Positions 15,550 through 25,842 of a DNA stretch of 64,000 nt are shown one piece after another. The position numbers and the translations under genes were made by a program. The notes beneath the pieces are model-generated. The model searched no databases and had not been told where the DNA came from. It saw only the letters and a program-made list of their open reading frames with translations. The stretch is from Roseofilum halophilum BLCC-M91 (GTDB taxonomy: Bacteria > Cyanobacteriota > Cyanobacteriia > Cyanobacteriales > Desertifilaceae). Position 1 is the first letter of the stretch, and each line of letters starts with the position of its first letter. The DNA lies in the NCBI RefSeq assembly GCF_030068445.1, contig NZ_JAQPOK010000090.1, forward strand, positions 47,240 through 111,239, in the 5' to 3' direction.

Positions 15550-17526
15550 ATGAGTAATGGGTTTGTGGCATCTGATTATCCTAATCTGTCGGCTACAGAA
15601 AAAGCGAATTTAAGCCAAGCAGTTAATTATAGTCACCTGGGATCGATCGCCCAAATCTGGCCGATCGCCGCCGAGAAATTTGGCGATATTGTCGCTCTGG
15701 AAGATATCCATAGCAAACAGAAGATTACCCTCACCTATCGCCAAATGTACGAGCAGATGCAACAAGTGGCGATCGCCCTGCAACAACTGGGGGTGAATTC
15801 CGGCGATCGCATCGCCCTGTTTGCCGATAATAGCCCGCGCTGGTTTGTAGTGGATCAAGGGATCATGATGGCTGGAGCAGCCAATGCCGTTCGCTCTTCC
15901 CAGGCAGATATTGAAGAACTGCTCTATATTCTCCAAGATAGCGGCAGCAGTTTCCTAATCGTCGAAAACCTCAAAACCCTGGATAAACTCGCTCCTCGCT
16001 TAGACTCGATAACCCTACAAGCAATTATCCTCCTCAGCGATGAAGAGCCACCACAATCTTCTGGCGATGCGCCCCTGTATCTCAATTTTGGGCAATTGTG
16101 TAACCGCGCCCAAGGGCAATCCTATCAACCCGTAGAACACAATCCCAAGCAGTTAGCTACCCTGATCTATACCTCCGGAACCACGGGCAAACCCAAGGGG
16201 GCGATGCTCTCCCATGGTAATCTGCTTTATCAAATCAATACCTTCCCAGTCGTTTTAGCTCCCGATCCGGGGGAGCGCATCTTGAGCATTCTTCCCTCTT
16301 GGCATGTGTACGAGCGCACCATTGAATACTATCTGCTCTCCCAAGGTTGTTCCCAACGATACACCAGTATTCGTCACTTCAAACAAGACCTCAAGAGCTA
16401 CAAACCCCATTACATGATTGGTGTGCCTCGGTTGTGGGAATCCATTTATGAAGGCATTCAGAAAGAATTCCGAGAACAGCCCCAAAATCGGCAAAAATTA
16501 ATTCAAACCTTTCTAGGCATTTCCGATCAATATGTCAGCGCCAAACGGATTCAGGAACAACTAGAGCTAGAGAACCTCAGCCCCTCTGCTTCTGACAAGC
16601 TCTCTGCTACAGTAAAGGCGGGGCTGCTGGCTCCTTTACACTATTTAGGCGATCGCCTGATTTATCAGAAAGTGCGACAAGCCACAGGCGGACAGATGAA
16701 ACGGGTGATTAGTGGGGGCGGTTCCCTGGCCAAACATATCGATAAATTCTTTGAGATGATTAACTTTGAAATTTTAGTCGGTTATGGTCTCACAGAAACC
16801 TCTCCCGTACTTACCGCTCGGCGGTGCGATCGCAATTTACGCGGATCGTCGGGTTTACCCCTACCCGGAACCGAAATCCGAATTATCAGTCCAGACACAC
16901 GCCAACCCCTTCCCCAAGGCGAAACAGGGGTAATTGTGGCCAGAGGCCCCCAAATTATGCAAGGCTATTATGGCAATATCCAAGCCACCGCCAAAGCCAT
17001 TGATGCCGATGGATGGTTTGATACCGGAGATTTAGGCTTCCTGACTCCAGAGGGACAATTGGTGATTACCGGACGGGCAAAAGATACCATTGTCTTGACC
17101 AATGGAGAAAACATCGAACCCCAACCCATTGAGGACGCTTGTATCCGTAGTGTGTATATCGATCAAATGATGCTAGTCGGACAAGATCGGCGATCGCTCG
17201 GAGCCTTAATTGTCCCCAACCTCGAGAGCCTAGAAAGCTGGGTCAAAGACCATCATGCCAATGCTGCGGGAATTGCCGAAACCCTCGACGATGGCAGCTT
17301 CAAGCTCAACCTTGAGCATCCGGCCATTGAAGACCTATTCCGAGGCGAACTCAACCGGGAAGTCAAAAATCGTCCAGGGTATCGCCCCGATGACCGCATT
17401 GGCCCCTTCCGTTTGATTACCGAACCCTTCTCCATCGACAATGGCATGATGACCCAAACCTTGAAAATTAAACGTCCCATTGTGAAAGAACAGTATCGCG
17501 ATATGATTAACGGGATGTTCACTTAA
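15550..17526 (+). CDS. aas: Long-chain fatty acid-ACP/CoA ligase (acyl-ACP synthetase)
   Basis: A 658-residue AMP-forming ligase. The P-loop-like signature TLIYTSGTTGKPKGAMLSHG is at about 214-233, LVGYGLTETSPVLTARR at about 405-421, DGWFDTGDLGFLTPEGQLVI is the A8-type hinge segment, and the adenylation Lys lies in the C-terminal QTLKIKRP. The length and sequence fit cyanobacterial Aas, which activates free fatty acids released from membrane lipids onto acyl carrier protein for recycling. Many databases call it long-chain acyl-CoA synthetase. It is transcribed with the YlqD-family gene downstream. Confidence 0.9.
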   Translation: MSNGFVASDYPNLSATEKANLSQAVNYSHLGSIAQIWPIAAEKFGDIVALEDIHSKQKITLTYRQMYEQMQQVAIALQQLGVNSGDRIALFADNSPRWFVVDQGIMMAGAANAVRSSQADIEELLYILQDSGSSFLIVENLKTLDKLAPRLDSITLQAIILLSDEEPPQSSGDAPLYLNFGQLCNRAQGQSYQPVEHNPKQLATLIYTSGTTGKPKGAMLSHGNLLYQINTFPVVLAPDPGERILSILPSWHVYERTIEYYLLSQGCSQRYTSIRHFKQDLKSYKPHYMIGVPRLWESIYEGIQKEFREQPQNRQKLIQTFLGISDQYVSAKRIQEQLELENLSPSASDKLSATVKAGLLAPLHYLGDRLIYQKVRQATGGQMKRVISGGGSLAKHIDKFFEMINFEILVGYGLTETSPVLTARRCDRNLRGSSGLPLPGTEIRIISPDTRQPLPQGETGVIVARGPQIMQGYYGNIQATAKAIDADGWFDTGDLGFLTPEGQLVITGRAKDTIVLTNGENIEPQPIEDACIRSVYIDQMMLVGQDRRSLGALIVPNLESLESWVKDHHANAAGIAETLDDGSFKLNLEHPAIEDLFRGELNREVKNRPGYRPDDRIGPFRLITEPFSIDNGMMTQTLKIKRPIVKEQYRDMINGMFT

Positions 17527-17599
17527 TCATCGTAGAAACAGGATCGCCTGTTTTTGACCCTCAATTGCACTGGACTTACAGAGAGTGAATTTGCTAAAC

Positions 17600-18019
17600 A
17601 TGGATACTCAAAACCTGCTGCTCAAACGACCCGTTCGGATTAAAGTGATTGTGACTCCTCGATGGAAGGAAGAAGTCCAAGAACAACTCCAAAACCAGCT
17701 CAACCAAATGGATGGACAAATCCAACAGGTAGAGGTGCAGGGCCAAAGCATGATTACGAACATGCAAAATCAAAATCCCCAACAGATTCCCCAGATTCAA
17801 GCTCAGTTGAATCAGAAGAAAAATGAGTTACTGCAACAAAAAAATCAATTCCTGAACCAACTGAGTCAGGTACAAACCCTAGAGTTAGACAAGGAAGTCG
17901 ATCAAGGCCAAATGGATAGCTTCTTTACCATTACCCCAGGAGAAAACCTGATCCAGAAAATGCAGGTAGAAATCGTTCTCCGAGATGGGGTAGTCGAGGA
18001 AATTCGAGGTCAGATTTAG
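17600..18019 (+). CDS. YlqD-family protein
   Basis: A 139-residue hydrophilic protein with a long Gln-rich coiled coil in the middle (about 25-95). A conserved opening, LLLKRPVRIKVIVTPRWKEE, and a C-terminal beta-rich part (FFTITPGENLIQKMQVEIVL) match the YlqD family as I know it. I chose the ATG at 17600 (MDTQNLLLKRP) rather than the GTG at 17585. Function is unknown; in other cyanobacteria and Firmicutes it is a conserved small cytoplasmic protein. The gene sits between aas and the pyruvate dehydrogenase E2 gene on the same strand. Confidence 0.8.
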   Translation: MDTQNLLLKRPVRIKVIVTPRWKEEVQEQLQNQLNQMDGQIQQVEVQGQSMITNMQNQNPQQIPQIQAQLNQKKNELLQQKNQFLNQLSQVQTLELDKEVDQGQMDSFFTITPGENLIQKMQVEIVLRDGVVEEIRGQI

Positions 18020-18083
18020 CCTAGAACACGGCAAAAGGCAATAGGTAAGAGGCAAAAGGCAATAGGGAAAAACGTTTTTTCCG

Positions 18084-18132
18084 ATTACCCCATTACCCAT
18101 TACCCATTACCCATTACCCATTACCCATTACC
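18084..18132. repeat. CCCATTA heptamer array
   Basis: Six copies of the heptamer CATTACC in direct tandem, 29 bases before the E2 start codon. Variants of the same theme (AATAGGNAA, GGCAAAAGGCAATAGG) fill the rest of the gap from 18030. Confidence 0.8.
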
Positions 18133-18160
18133 ACATTAATTTTTTAAGGATAACAGCGCC

Positions 18161-19438
18161 ATGATTCATGAAGTTTTCATGCCTGCCCTCAGTTCCACCA
18201 TGACTGAAGGGAAAATTGTCTCTTGGGAAAAATCCCCAGGGGACAAAATCGAAAAAGGAGAAACCGTCGTTATTGTCGAGTCTGATAAGGCAGACATGGA
18301 CGTAGAAGCCTTCTATGAAGGCTACCTCGCCACCATTATTGTAGACGCAGGTGGAGTTGCGCCAGTAGGAGATGCGATCGCCTTAATCGCCGAAACCGAA
18401 GCCGAAATTGAAACCGCCAAACAACAGGCCAGCAGCTCCACCTCCTCCAGTCCAGCTCCCAGCCCAGCTCCATCTCCAGCCCCTGCTCCCGCGCCAACGG
18501 CTGCTGCTCCAGCCCCTAGCCCCGCGCCCGCAGCCCAGCCCGCTCGTCGTAACGGCCGTACCATCGCTTCCCCCCGTGCCCGGAAACTAGCCAAAGAATT
18601 CAAAGTAGATTTAGCCACCTTAGTGGGCAGTGGCCCCCATGGACGCATTGTGGCCCAAGATGTGGAAGCCGCAGCCGGGACTCCCAGCTCTGCCCCTTCT
18701 GCACCCGCCTCTGCTCCGAAGCCCATCTCTACACCTGCCCCCACTCCCAAACCGGCAGTTACCCCCGGTCAGGTTGTAGGTTTAAATACCTTACAACAGG
18801 CAGTAGTCCGCAATATGGTGGCCAGCCTAAGTGTGCCCACATTCCATGTGGCCTACACCATGACCACCGATAAACTCGATGCCCTCTATAAACAAATTAA
18901 GTCTAAGGGAGTCACCATGACTGCCCTGCTCGCTAAAGCAGTCGCAGTAGTTCTGGCCAAACATCCCCTCGTCAATGCTGCCTATACCGAGCAAGGTATT
19001 CAATATCCATCGGGTATTAATGTTTCCGTAGCCGTAGCCATGGATGATGGTGGGTTAATTACTCCCGTGCTACAAAATGCCGATCAAATCGATATTTATT
19101 CCCTCTCACGCACTTGGAAAGATTTGGTCGCCCGCTCGCGTACCAAACAATTACAACCCGAAGAATACAATAGCGGAACCTTCACCCTTTCCAATTTAGG
19201 CATGTTTGGTGTAGACCAATTTGACGCTATTTTGCCTCCTGGTCAAGGGTCAATTCTCGCCATTGGCGCATCCAAACCCCAAGTTGTTGCCATGGACAAT
19301 GGTTTAATGGGTGTGCGCCGACAAATGAAGGTGAACATTACCTGCGATCATCGCATTATTTACGGTGCTGATGCAGCCGCTTTCCTCAAAGATTTGGCAG
19401 ATTTAATTGAAAATAATCCTGAATCTTTGACACTTTAG
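18161..19438 (+). CDS. pdhC: Dihydrolipoamide acetyltransferase, E2 of pyruvate dehydrogenase
   Basis: A 425-residue three-domain E2. The lipoyl domain (1-80) has the lipoylated Lys43 in VESDKADMDVEAF. An Ala/Pro-rich linker (about 90-125) is followed by the E3-binding domain (about 130-165, ASPRARKLAKEF and GSGPHGRIVAQDVE), a second Pro/Ala linker, and the catalytic domain (about 205-425) ending with the DHRIIYGADAAAFL active-site motif. It transfers the acetyl group to CoA in the pyruvate dehydrogenase complex, the main acetyl-CoA source. A strong terminator lies 26 bases downstream. E1 and E3 genes are not in the window, as usual for cyanobacteria. Confidence 0.95.
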   Translation: MIHEVFMPALSSTMTEGKIVSWEKSPGDKIEKGETVVIVESDKADMDVEAFYEGYLATIIVDAGGVAPVGDAIALIAETEAEIETAKQQASSSTSSSPAPSPAPSPAPAPAPTAAAPAPSPAPAAQPARRNGRTIASPRARKLAKEFKVDLATLVGSGPHGRIVAQDVEAAAGTPSSAPSAPASAPKPISTPAPTPKPAVTPGQVVGLNTLQQAVVRNMVASLSVPTFHVAYTMTTDKLDALYKQIKSKGVTMTALLAKAVAVVLAKHPLVNAAYTEQGIQYPSGINVSVAVAMDDGGLITPVLQNADQIDIYSLSRTWKDLVARSRTKQLQPEEYNSGTFTLSNLGMFGVDQFDAILPPGQGSILAIGASKPQVVAMDNGLMGVRRQMKVNITCDHRIIYGADAAAFLKDLADLIENNPESLTL

Positions 19439-19463
19439 AACTGGGATATCCTCAAATAGGAAC

Positions 19464-19491
19464 AAGGGGGACAGCAAAAGTCCCCCTTTTT
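19464..19491 (+). terminator. Rho-independent terminator after pdhC
   Basis: A perfect 9-base-pair stem AAGGGGGAC/GTCCCCCTT with a 7-base loop runs into a T-run. It ends the pdhC transcript; the convergent chlM gene begins its 3' end 70 bases further on. A degenerate copy of the GCGCTATA...GCTTTGCGC module lies between (about 19510-19550). Confidence 0.85.
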
Positions 19492-19560
19492 AAGCAGGGG
19501 GTATCTTTGAGCGCTATATAGGGCTTTGCGCTAGGGAATAGGGAATAGTATACAACCGAT

Positions 19561-20265
19561 CTAAGAACGAGTCGCTTCTAAAATACGAGAGTAATAAAAC
19601 CGAGTTTTCGTCATCGCATTCCGTTCCACCTTAAAGCCATATTTCTCTAAACTAGCAATCACATCCTTTTCCTTATGCATATAAGCGCGAGTCGTCTTAG
19701 ACGGGCCTGGGAAAAAGCTACCAATCTTCTTCAAAATTGCCAAAGCACAAGTTTTCGGAGCAAAACTGAGAATTACCCGTGATTTTGCCAAAGAGCAGAG
19801 ATGACCAATCATTTCATCTGCCTTTTCATGGGGATAATGAATCAGCACATCCAGGCAAATTACGCTATGATATTCACCTTCAAGTTGCTCCAAATCTTGG
19901 GCATTAAACTGGATATTATCCAAATTCTTTAACGCATCTTGAGCGCGGGTTTGTGCTTCACCCACCATTTTTTCTGAGATATCACTGGCAAACACCTGAG
20001 CGCCAGCTTGAGCCAAGGGAATACTGAGGCTACCGACTCCACACCCAGCATCACAGATGGACAGTTCACTGAGGTTATTATCCGCTTTTAACCAGTCTAG
20101 AACAGTATCGACGGTTTGTTGATGGCCCTTACGGATATCAAGTTGAACGCGGTTCACTTCATCTGTACCGTAAATTTTGCGCCATCGGTCAAAACCAGTT
20201 TGGTTAAAGTAGTCTTTGACGATGGTCTTATCGTCTACTAGGGTTTTCTCTTCTGCCAGGGTCAT
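19561..20265 (-). CDS. chlM: Magnesium-protoporphyrin IX methyltransferase
   Basis: A 234-residue SAM-dependent methyltransferase. Motif I is ELSICDAGCGVGSLSIPLAQ, and the N-terminal YFNQTGFDRWRKIYG is a ChlM hallmark, as is SKTTRAYMHKEKDVI. It methylates the C13 propionate of Mg-protoporphyrin, the step after magnesium chelatase, at the chlorophyll branch point. I chose the ATG at 20265 (MTLAEEKTLV): this gives the usual length of about 230, while the longer frame to 20349 adds residues not expected. chlH, for the preceding step, is 12 kb away on the other strand beyond the chemotaxis operon. Confidence 0.94.
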   Translation of the reverse strand: MTLAEEKTLVDDKTIVKDYFNQTGFDRWRKIYGTDEVNRVQLDIRKGHQQTVDTVLDWLKADNNLSELSICDAGCGVGSLSIPLAQAGAQVFASDISEKMVGEAQTRAQDALKNLDNIQFNAQDLEQLEGEYHSVICLDVLIHYPHEKADEMIGHLCSLAKSRVILSFAPKTCALAILKKIGSFFPGPSKTTRAYMHKEKDVIASLEKYGFKVERNAMTKTRFYYSRILEATRS

Positions 20266-20398
20266 AGGAATTACAGGACGTTTTACACAGGATGGGAAAG
20301 TCTCTAATTTTCCAGCATACCATGATTGGGCTACGGTTTCTCCGAGCAAAAATTGGTCGTTTTCAATCCTTGAGGTTCAAATTAATAAAAATGTCAAC

Positions 20399-20429
20399 AA
20401 AATTCATAAAAATTCATAAAAATTCACAG
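20399..20429. repeat. ATAAAAATTC tandem repeat in chlM/cheY divergent gap
   Basis: The 345-base gap between divergent chlM and cheY is AT-rich and holds about three copies of AAAATTCATA. No gene is seen in it. The promoters of both genes must lie here, but no box can be assigned with confidence. Confidence 0.5.
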
Positions 20430-20610
20430 AAAATGGTAATCTCTTACTCTTCACAAAATCCTCACATTTTAATGACATTCTAACTAATATGTATGCTTTG
20501 AGCCATCTTTATGATTGATTGGGCATCTCTACAGGACGATGCTGGTAAAATAAGCATAGAGCAAAGCATCCGTAAACTGATCCCTGAGATCCAAAACAGG
20601 AGTTATGGTT

Positions 20611-20976
20611 ATGAAACAGATCTTAATCGTTGATGATTCCCAAACCATGCGTAAAATGGTGAAAGTCTCTTTACGAGATTTACAGGATGTGAATTTTGAT
20701 GAGGCGGGTAATGGTCTAGAAGCCATTGAAAAAATGAAAGTTAGCCCCTTTGATTTAATGATTTTAGACCTCAATATGCCCGATATGCACGGCTTAGATG
20801 TTCTCAAATTTGTGTTGGAGAATCATCAATATAAATCCACTCCAATTGTCATCTTAACCACCAAAGGAGATGAAGAAAGCCGCAAAGAAGCTTTAGATGC
20901 GGGAGCCAAATGCTATCTCACTAAACCGTTCCAACCTAAACCCTTGTCCGATCAAATCCACGATTTATTGCAATAA
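20611..20976 (+). CDS. cheY: CheY-type single-domain response regulator
   Basis: A 121-residue receiver domain with the acidic pair Asp8-Asp9 (LIVDDSQTMRK), phospho-acceptor Asp53 (LMILDLNMPD), a conserved Thr in LTTKGDEES, and Lys105 in LTKPF. It would take phosphate from CheA and act on the motility apparatus (type IV pili in most filamentous cyanobacteria; inference). I chose the second ATG at 20611: the AGGAG Shine-Dalgarno at 20598-20602 is 8 bases from it but only 2 bases from the ATG at 20605. It is the first gene of an eight-gene chemotaxis operon. Confidence 0.9.
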   Translation: MKQILIVDDSQTMRKMVKVSLRDLQDVNFDEAGNGLEAIEKMKVSPFDLMILDLNMPDMHGLDVLKFVLENHQYKSTPIVILTTKGDEESRKEALDAGAKCYLTKPFQPKPLSDQIHDLLQ

Positions 20977-21067
20977 GCGATCGCCCTCTGGCCAGATAGT
21001 AACACTCTGGGGAACAAAAGCGTTCCTAAAAAGTAGAACCCAGTGAAAACAAGGATCTTAACTGCTT

Positions 21068-23194
21068 GTGTCTAATTCCCTTGACAATGACAATCTATTT
21101 AGTGAGTTTCTAGACGACTACTTTGTTGAATGTGAAGAACATTTGACTTCTGTTCGCCAAGGCTTGCTGTCCTTAGAATCCTACATCACTGCGTCAGAGT
21201 CTAGCCCTAAAAATACAGTGGACATGGAACTGCTGAATCAATTATTTCGCAGTTTTCATACCCTCAAAGGCTTATCCGGCATGGTTGGCGTAGAACAAGC
21301 TGAAGCATTAGCACACCATTTGGAAAACTATCTGCGGCTACTGCGAGATCGAGAAACTCCCCTATCAGAAGCTGGATTTGATACCTTGATGATGGGAACC
21401 AAAACCTTAGAAGAAGTGATTCATGCCTATCGTCAAAAACAACCAAGTCCAGACATGACGGCAATTCTCGATCGGATTAATGGGTTAGTCAGTCAACCGG
21501 AATCCCAGGAAACGGAAAACCAGGAGAGTCTCCCCAAAAAAGCGGGGAATATTATCAGCTCTACCTTAGAGCTGCCAGGGAATATATCCCAAGAAGTCCA
21601 AGACCTGATCGGCCAAGGTTTTTCAGTATGGCGCTTTGTTTTTTCACCCGATGCCGATTTAACCGCCCAAGGCATTAATGTGAATCGTGTTCGCGGGCAT
21701 TTAAACGAAAAAGCACAAGTGATTCATGCCTCTCCCCGAATGATCAATGGGCAAGATATTTGCTTTGATTTTTTGGTCGCCAGTCCAGCCAATCCCCAAG
21801 AATGGGTTGAGCAAACAGAAGGGTTGACCTGGGAGTTATACTTATCGCCCCCAGAAGTGCCAGAAGCTCCGGCCACACCAGTAACACCAGTAACACCAGT
21901 AACGCCTTCTGCGCCTCCTTCTGTGGTGCGTGTTGAGTTATCTAAACTCGACGATTTGATCGCTAGAGTGGGGGATTTAGTGATTACCCGCGCTCGGTTA
22001 GAAGAGTTGGTTAAGTCGATCGCCACCCACTCTAGTGCAGAAAATGGAAATGGCAAATCCACGATCGCGCGATCGCTCCAACATCTCAACCTTACCCTAG
22101 AGCGACAACTGCGAGACTTACGGGAAGATGTGATGCGAGTGCGCCTGGTTCCCATCGGCGAAATCTTCGCCCGAATGCAATTCGTCGTCCGAGATCTGGC
22201 ACGCGAAGGCGGTAAATCCACCACCCTAGAGATTATCGGCGCAGAAACCGAAATCGATAAACTCGTAGTCGAGCGGATGATGGACCCCTTGCTGCATATG
22301 GTTCGCAACGCCATCAGTCATGGCATCGAACCCGAAGCCGATCGCATTGCCCAAGGCAAGCCCCCCCAAGGTAAAATCACCTTAAAAGCCAGAACCTCTG
22401 GGGAAATGGTCACCGCGATCATCGAAGACGATGGTCGGGGAATAGATTGGCAGCAGATCCTAGAACGGGGGAAAGCCAAAGGACTCTTGAATCCATCTGA
22501 AGATGACCCCTTGCATTCCGAGTCTATCCCCTTAAGCTACCGCAATCGCATTCTGCTCGACTTATTATGCGCTCCTGGATTTTCCACCAAAGACGAAGCC
22601 GACTTAACCAGTGGACGGGGAGTGGGTATGGCTGTCGTCAACAGTACCCTACAAGAATTAGGAGGTGTCCTCGAAGTCAGTAGCGAGCTAGGACAAGGAA
22701 CCCAGTTTATCATTCAACTGCCTTTAACGTTGGCGATCGCCAACGCCTTAATCATTCAAGTTGGTGACCAAATCTATGCCATTCCCCAAAACGCCGTCCG
22801 GGAAGTCATCGAAGTGGGTTTGACTGACATCATTGACCACCATCAACTGCTCAATTACCGCCAGCAAGCCATTCCCTTACTCAATCTCTACTCAATTTTC
22901 GGCTTAACCGCCCCCCCCTCAACAACCCTGAAAGTCGTCATCGTCGGTCGAGGAGATATGGGAGACCATTTCCATACCACGGGCAACCTAATTGCCCTTA
23001 TCGTAGATAACCTACTGGGTTTACGAGAAATCGTGATTCGCCCCCTGACCGACCCCCTGGTACGGGTTCGTGGCATTAGCGGGGCGACCGAACTTGGCGA
23101 TGGGCGCATTGTCCTGATTCTAGACATCCTCGGCTTAATTAGCGATGACACATCCCATCCCTGGCACGATAATGCTCCCCTTTCTGTGTCTTAA
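21068..23194 (+). CDS. cheA: CheA chemotaxis histidine kinase
   Basis: A 708-residue CheA starting with GTG. The Hpt domain (about 10-115) has phosphorylated His64 in FRSFHTLKGLSGM. A P2-like middle domain (about 175-265) is joined by a linker with a VTP-VTP-VTP tripeptide repeat (9-base DNA repeat). The dimerisation and ATPase domains follow (about 280-560), with N-box LHMVRNAISHGIEPEAD, DDGRGIDW and TSGRGVGMAVV. The C-terminal CheW-like domain (about 560-690) couples to receptors. It contains every part of a functional kinase. The cheW gene follows after 6 bases. Confidence 0.95.
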   Translation: MSNSLDNDNLFSEFLDDYFVECEEHLTSVRQGLLSLESYITASESSPKNTVDMELLNQLFRSFHTLKGLSGMVGVEQAEALAHHLENYLRLLRDRETPLSEAGFDTLMMGTKTLEEVIHAYRQKQPSPDMTAILDRINGLVSQPESQETENQESLPKKAGNIISSTLELPGNISQEVQDLIGQGFSVWRFVFSPDADLTAQGINVNRVRGHLNEKAQVIHASPRMINGQDICFDFLVASPANPQEWVEQTEGLTWELYLSPPEVPEAPATPVTPVTPVTPSAPPSVVRVELSKLDDLIARVGDLVITRARLEELVKSIATHSSAENGNGKSTIARSLQHLNLTLERQLRDLREDVMRVRLVPIGEIFARMQFVVRDLAREGGKSTTLEIIGAETEIDKLVVERMMDPLLHMVRNAISHGIEPEADRIAQGKPPQGKITLKARTSGEMVTAIIEDDGRGIDWQQILERGKAKGLLNPSEDDPLHSESIPLSYRNRILLDLLCAPGFSTKDEADLTSGRGVGMAVVNSTLQELGGVLEVSSELGQGTQFIIQLPLTLAIANALIIQVGDQIYAIPQNAVREVIEVGLTDIIDHHQLLNYRQQAIPLLNLYSIFGLTAPPSTTLKVVIVGRGDMGDHFHTTGNLIALIVDNLLGLREIVIRPLTDPLVRVRGISGATELGDGRIVLILDILGLISDDTSHPWHDNAPLSVS

Positions 23195-23200
23195 GAACCT

Positions 23201-23746
23201 ATGATCAACGCTTCTCCTGCTCATCCTCAAACCCCTGAAATCACCCTACCGTTCATTCTCTTTGAACTGGCCGGAACCACCTATGGTATTGTTTCGCACC
23301 AAGTTCAACAGATCGAAATGGTCGATCAAATCACCCCCGTTCCCAATGCGGCCCCCTTTGTAGAAGGTGTCGTCTTTTGTCGTTCCCAGGTGATTCCGGC
23401 GATCAATCTGCGTATCCGTTTAGGATTTGAGCGCCAACCCTACGATCTGCTCACCCGCCTGATTGTCATCCATACCCAATCCTCTTCCTCGCAGAGTGAC
23501 CCCAAGCAACCTGCTCACCCAACCGAAAAGATAACAGAAGGCGATCGCGCCAGGGATGGTTCCCATTATCGCCGGGTGGGTTTGATTGTCGATAGTGCCA
23601 GAGAATTCATCGCTATTGGCCAAGACTTAATCCAACCCCCTCCAGAAGGACTATCAGGAGTCAATAGTCAATACTTATCCGGCATCATCACCTTAGACCA
23701 GAGAGTTATTCTCATTTTAGATATAGAAAAAATCATTGAAACATGA
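23201..23746 (+). CDS. cheW: CheW coupling protein
   Basis: A 181-residue CheW domain: FILFELAGTTYGIVSHQVQQIE, then ITPVPNAAPFVEGVVFCRSQVIPAINLRIRLG and RVGLIVDSAREFIAIGQDLI, ending ILILDIEKII. It links the MCP to CheA. An insert of about 20 residues after the fourth strand (SSSSQSDPKQPAHPTEK) lengthens it beyond the usual 150-165. It begins 6 bases after cheA, so translation is probably coupled. Confidence 0.92.
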   Translation: MINASPAHPQTPEITLPFILFELAGTTYGIVSHQVQQIEMVDQITPVPNAAPFVEGVVFCRSQVIPAINLRIRLGFERQPYDLLTRLIVIHTQSSSSQSDPKQPAHPTEKITEGDRARDGSHYRRVGLIVDSAREFIAIGQDLIQPPPEGLSGVNSQYLSGIITLDQRVILILDIEKIIET

Positions 23747-23812
23747 ACCTTAAGAGTAACTACCCATAAGGGTGGAGATTACCTATTCCCTATTCTCTAA
23801 ACGGAGGTAAAC

Positions 23813-25810
23813 ATGGCTAAAAGCAAACCCAACAAAAAAAACATCCCTTCCCCTTCCTCAATTTCCCTTCAAGCAGCCTCACAAATCCAGAAGATCGCCC
23901 AAGAAATCACCTCTGGAATGAAACAACATAACCAGCGCTTTATAGACACTACCAGCGCGATCGTAGAAATGGGAAAATCCCTAGAAGAAAGCGCCCAGCA
24001 AACCAATGAGGTTGCCCAGTCCACAGAGGAAGTGGTGTCCGGAATTAATGAAATGGCCGCCTCCATTGAAGAAGTCACCGCCAGTAGTACCGAAGTCGCT
24101 ACCGGATTGAACCAAATTAACACCTCCATCAAAGACAGCAATACATCCACCCAATCCGTAGCTGCCAATACTCAAGAAATGGCGGCATCAGCGACCCAGG
24201 TCAGTGCCTCCATCAACCAAGTGGTCGGTAACATTAGAGGATTGACCAGCGATACCGAAAATCTAGCCGCCTCCGTCAATCAAACCGCCGCCTCCATTGA
24301 AGAAATGGGCGGTTCCATTCAAGGAGTAGCCGAAAACTCCGACGACCTGACAGCCGCAGCCGAAGAAACCACCGCCTCCATTAATGAAATGGCAGCTTCC
24401 ATTGAGGAAGTATCTGCCACCACCGAGAATGTAAGCGCCACCGTAGAAGAAGTTTCTGGAGCGATTCAAGAGATGGCTGCCTCCATTGAAGGAGTGGCCC
24501 AAAATAGTCAACGCATCACCCAAGCGGCAACCACAGCCCAAAAGAATTCCGAAGATCTCGAAGAGTCCATTCGTTCGGTGACGGACTTAAGCCGAAAAGC
24601 CGATGACATTACCCAGCGAGTGCGCCAAGATGCCGAAGAAGGCGGAGCCACCGTAGAAAAGGCGATTCAGGGTTTAACGCGGGTACGCCAATCTATGGTT
24701 AACACGGCTGATGTAATTCGAGATATGGGCGATCGCACCTATGAAATTAGTTCCATCGTCGATACCATTAACCTAATCGCCGAACGCACCAATTTATTAT
24801 CCCTAAACGCCTCCATTGAAGCCGCCAGAGCCGGAGAAGCCGGGCGCGGGTTCGCCGTCGTAGCCGAAGAAATCCGCAATCTAGCCGATCGCGCCGCCAC
24901 CGCCACCTCAGACATTGCCGCCATTATCAAAAGCCTACAGTCCGTCGTCCAAGATGCCGTCAAAACCTCAGAAGAAGGCTTAAGGGTAACCGAAGACAGC
25001 AGCCGTTTAGCCGAAGAAGGGGTAGCAGGATTGGGCAAAATCCTCTCCGGCGTAGAAGAAACCACTCATTTAGTCAGTGAAATTGCCAACTCTTCCCAGA
25101 AGCAGAGCCACTTAGGGCGACAGGTAGTTGATTCCATTAATACCACAGCCCTACAAGCCAAAGAAGTGGCCGGTGCGACCAGCGAGCAATCGAAGGCAGC
25201 CATCTCAATTGTGCAATCCACCGAACACATGCGGCAAATTACCAAACAGGTCACCAAGGCCATGAACGAACAGGCCAAAGCAGCCAGAGAAGTGATTAAA
25301 GCCGCGCAAAACACCAGTCATCTGGCTGGGCAAGTGCGAAAAGCAACCTCAGAGCAAGCCCGTGGAGCCTCCCAAGTGATGCAGGCGGTCGAGAGTATGC
25401 GGCGCGGCATGTCCAGTACCTATAAAGTCTTAGCCGAACAATCCCAAGGAGCCGATCAGATCCAAAAAGAAATGGACAGGCTATCGCGCTTCATTAACAG
25501 TATTAGTGAATCCATGAAAGGGCAATCGGAAAACGTACAACAAATTACCAATGCCATTGACAGTATGCGATCGCAATCCGATCAGGTAGCCAAAGCCATG
25601 GGCGAACAGGCCAGAGCTGTGCGCGATATGACTCAAACCACAGAAAACATCGCCAAACAAGTCAACTTGCTTGCCCAAGCCAATCAGGAACACGACCGTA
25701 GCTCCAAAAAATTAGCCCAAATGTTACAAACCATGGGAGACTCTGGCGAAAGTACCTTAGAATCTCTCGAAGCCATTCACACCTTAACCGCCCAACTGTT
25801 CGCGACCTAA
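23813..25810 (+). CDS. Soluble methyl-accepting chemotaxis protein
   Basis: A 665-residue MCP. The signalling hairpin tip is [20 protein letters not shown] followed by [16 protein letters not shown], at about 322-360. Long heptad coiled coils rich in Ala, Ser, Thr, Glu and Gln run on both sides, with repeated [10 protein letters not shown] segments before it. No transmembrane helix, signal peptide or recognisable ligand domain is present, so it is cytoplasmic. The sensory input must come from a partner or from the N-terminal 40 residues; the adjacent PAS-HEAT gene is a candidate. An AGG-rich Shine-Dalgarno (GGAGGTAA) precedes the ATG. Confidence 0.92.
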   Translation: MAKSKPNKKNIPSPSSISLQAASQIQKIAQEITSGMKQHNQRFIDTTSAIVEMGKSLEESAQQTNEVAQSTEEVVSGINEMAASIEEVTASSTEVATGLNQINTSIKDSNTSTQSVAANTQEMAASATQVSASINQVVGNIRGLTSDTENLAASVNQTAASIEEMGGSIQGVAENSDDLTAAAEETTASINEMAASIEEVSATTENVSATVEEVSGAIQEMAASIEGVAQNSQRITQAATTAQKNSEDLEESIRSVTDLSRKADDITQRVRQDAEEGGATVEKAIQGLTRVRQSMVNTADVIRDMGDRTYEISSIVDTINLIAERTNLLSLNASIEAARAGEAGRGFAVVAEEIRNLADRAATATSDIAAIIKSLQSVVQDAVKTSEEGLRVTEDSSRLAEEGVAGLGKILSGVEETTHLVSEIANSSQKQSHLGRQVVDSINTTALQAKEVAGATSEQSKAAISIVQSTEHMRQITKQVTKAMNEQAKAAREVIKAAQNTSHLAGQVRKATSEQARGASQVMQAVESMRRGMSSTYKVLAEQSQGADQIQKEMDRLSRFINSISESMKGQSENVQQITNAIDSMRSQSDQVAKAMGEQARAVRDMTQTTENIAKQVNLLAQANQEHDRSSKKLAQMLQTMGDSGESTLESLEAIHTLTAQLFAT

Positions 25811-25842
25811 TCAGCCCTCTCCCCACTCTCCCCCCTTGAACT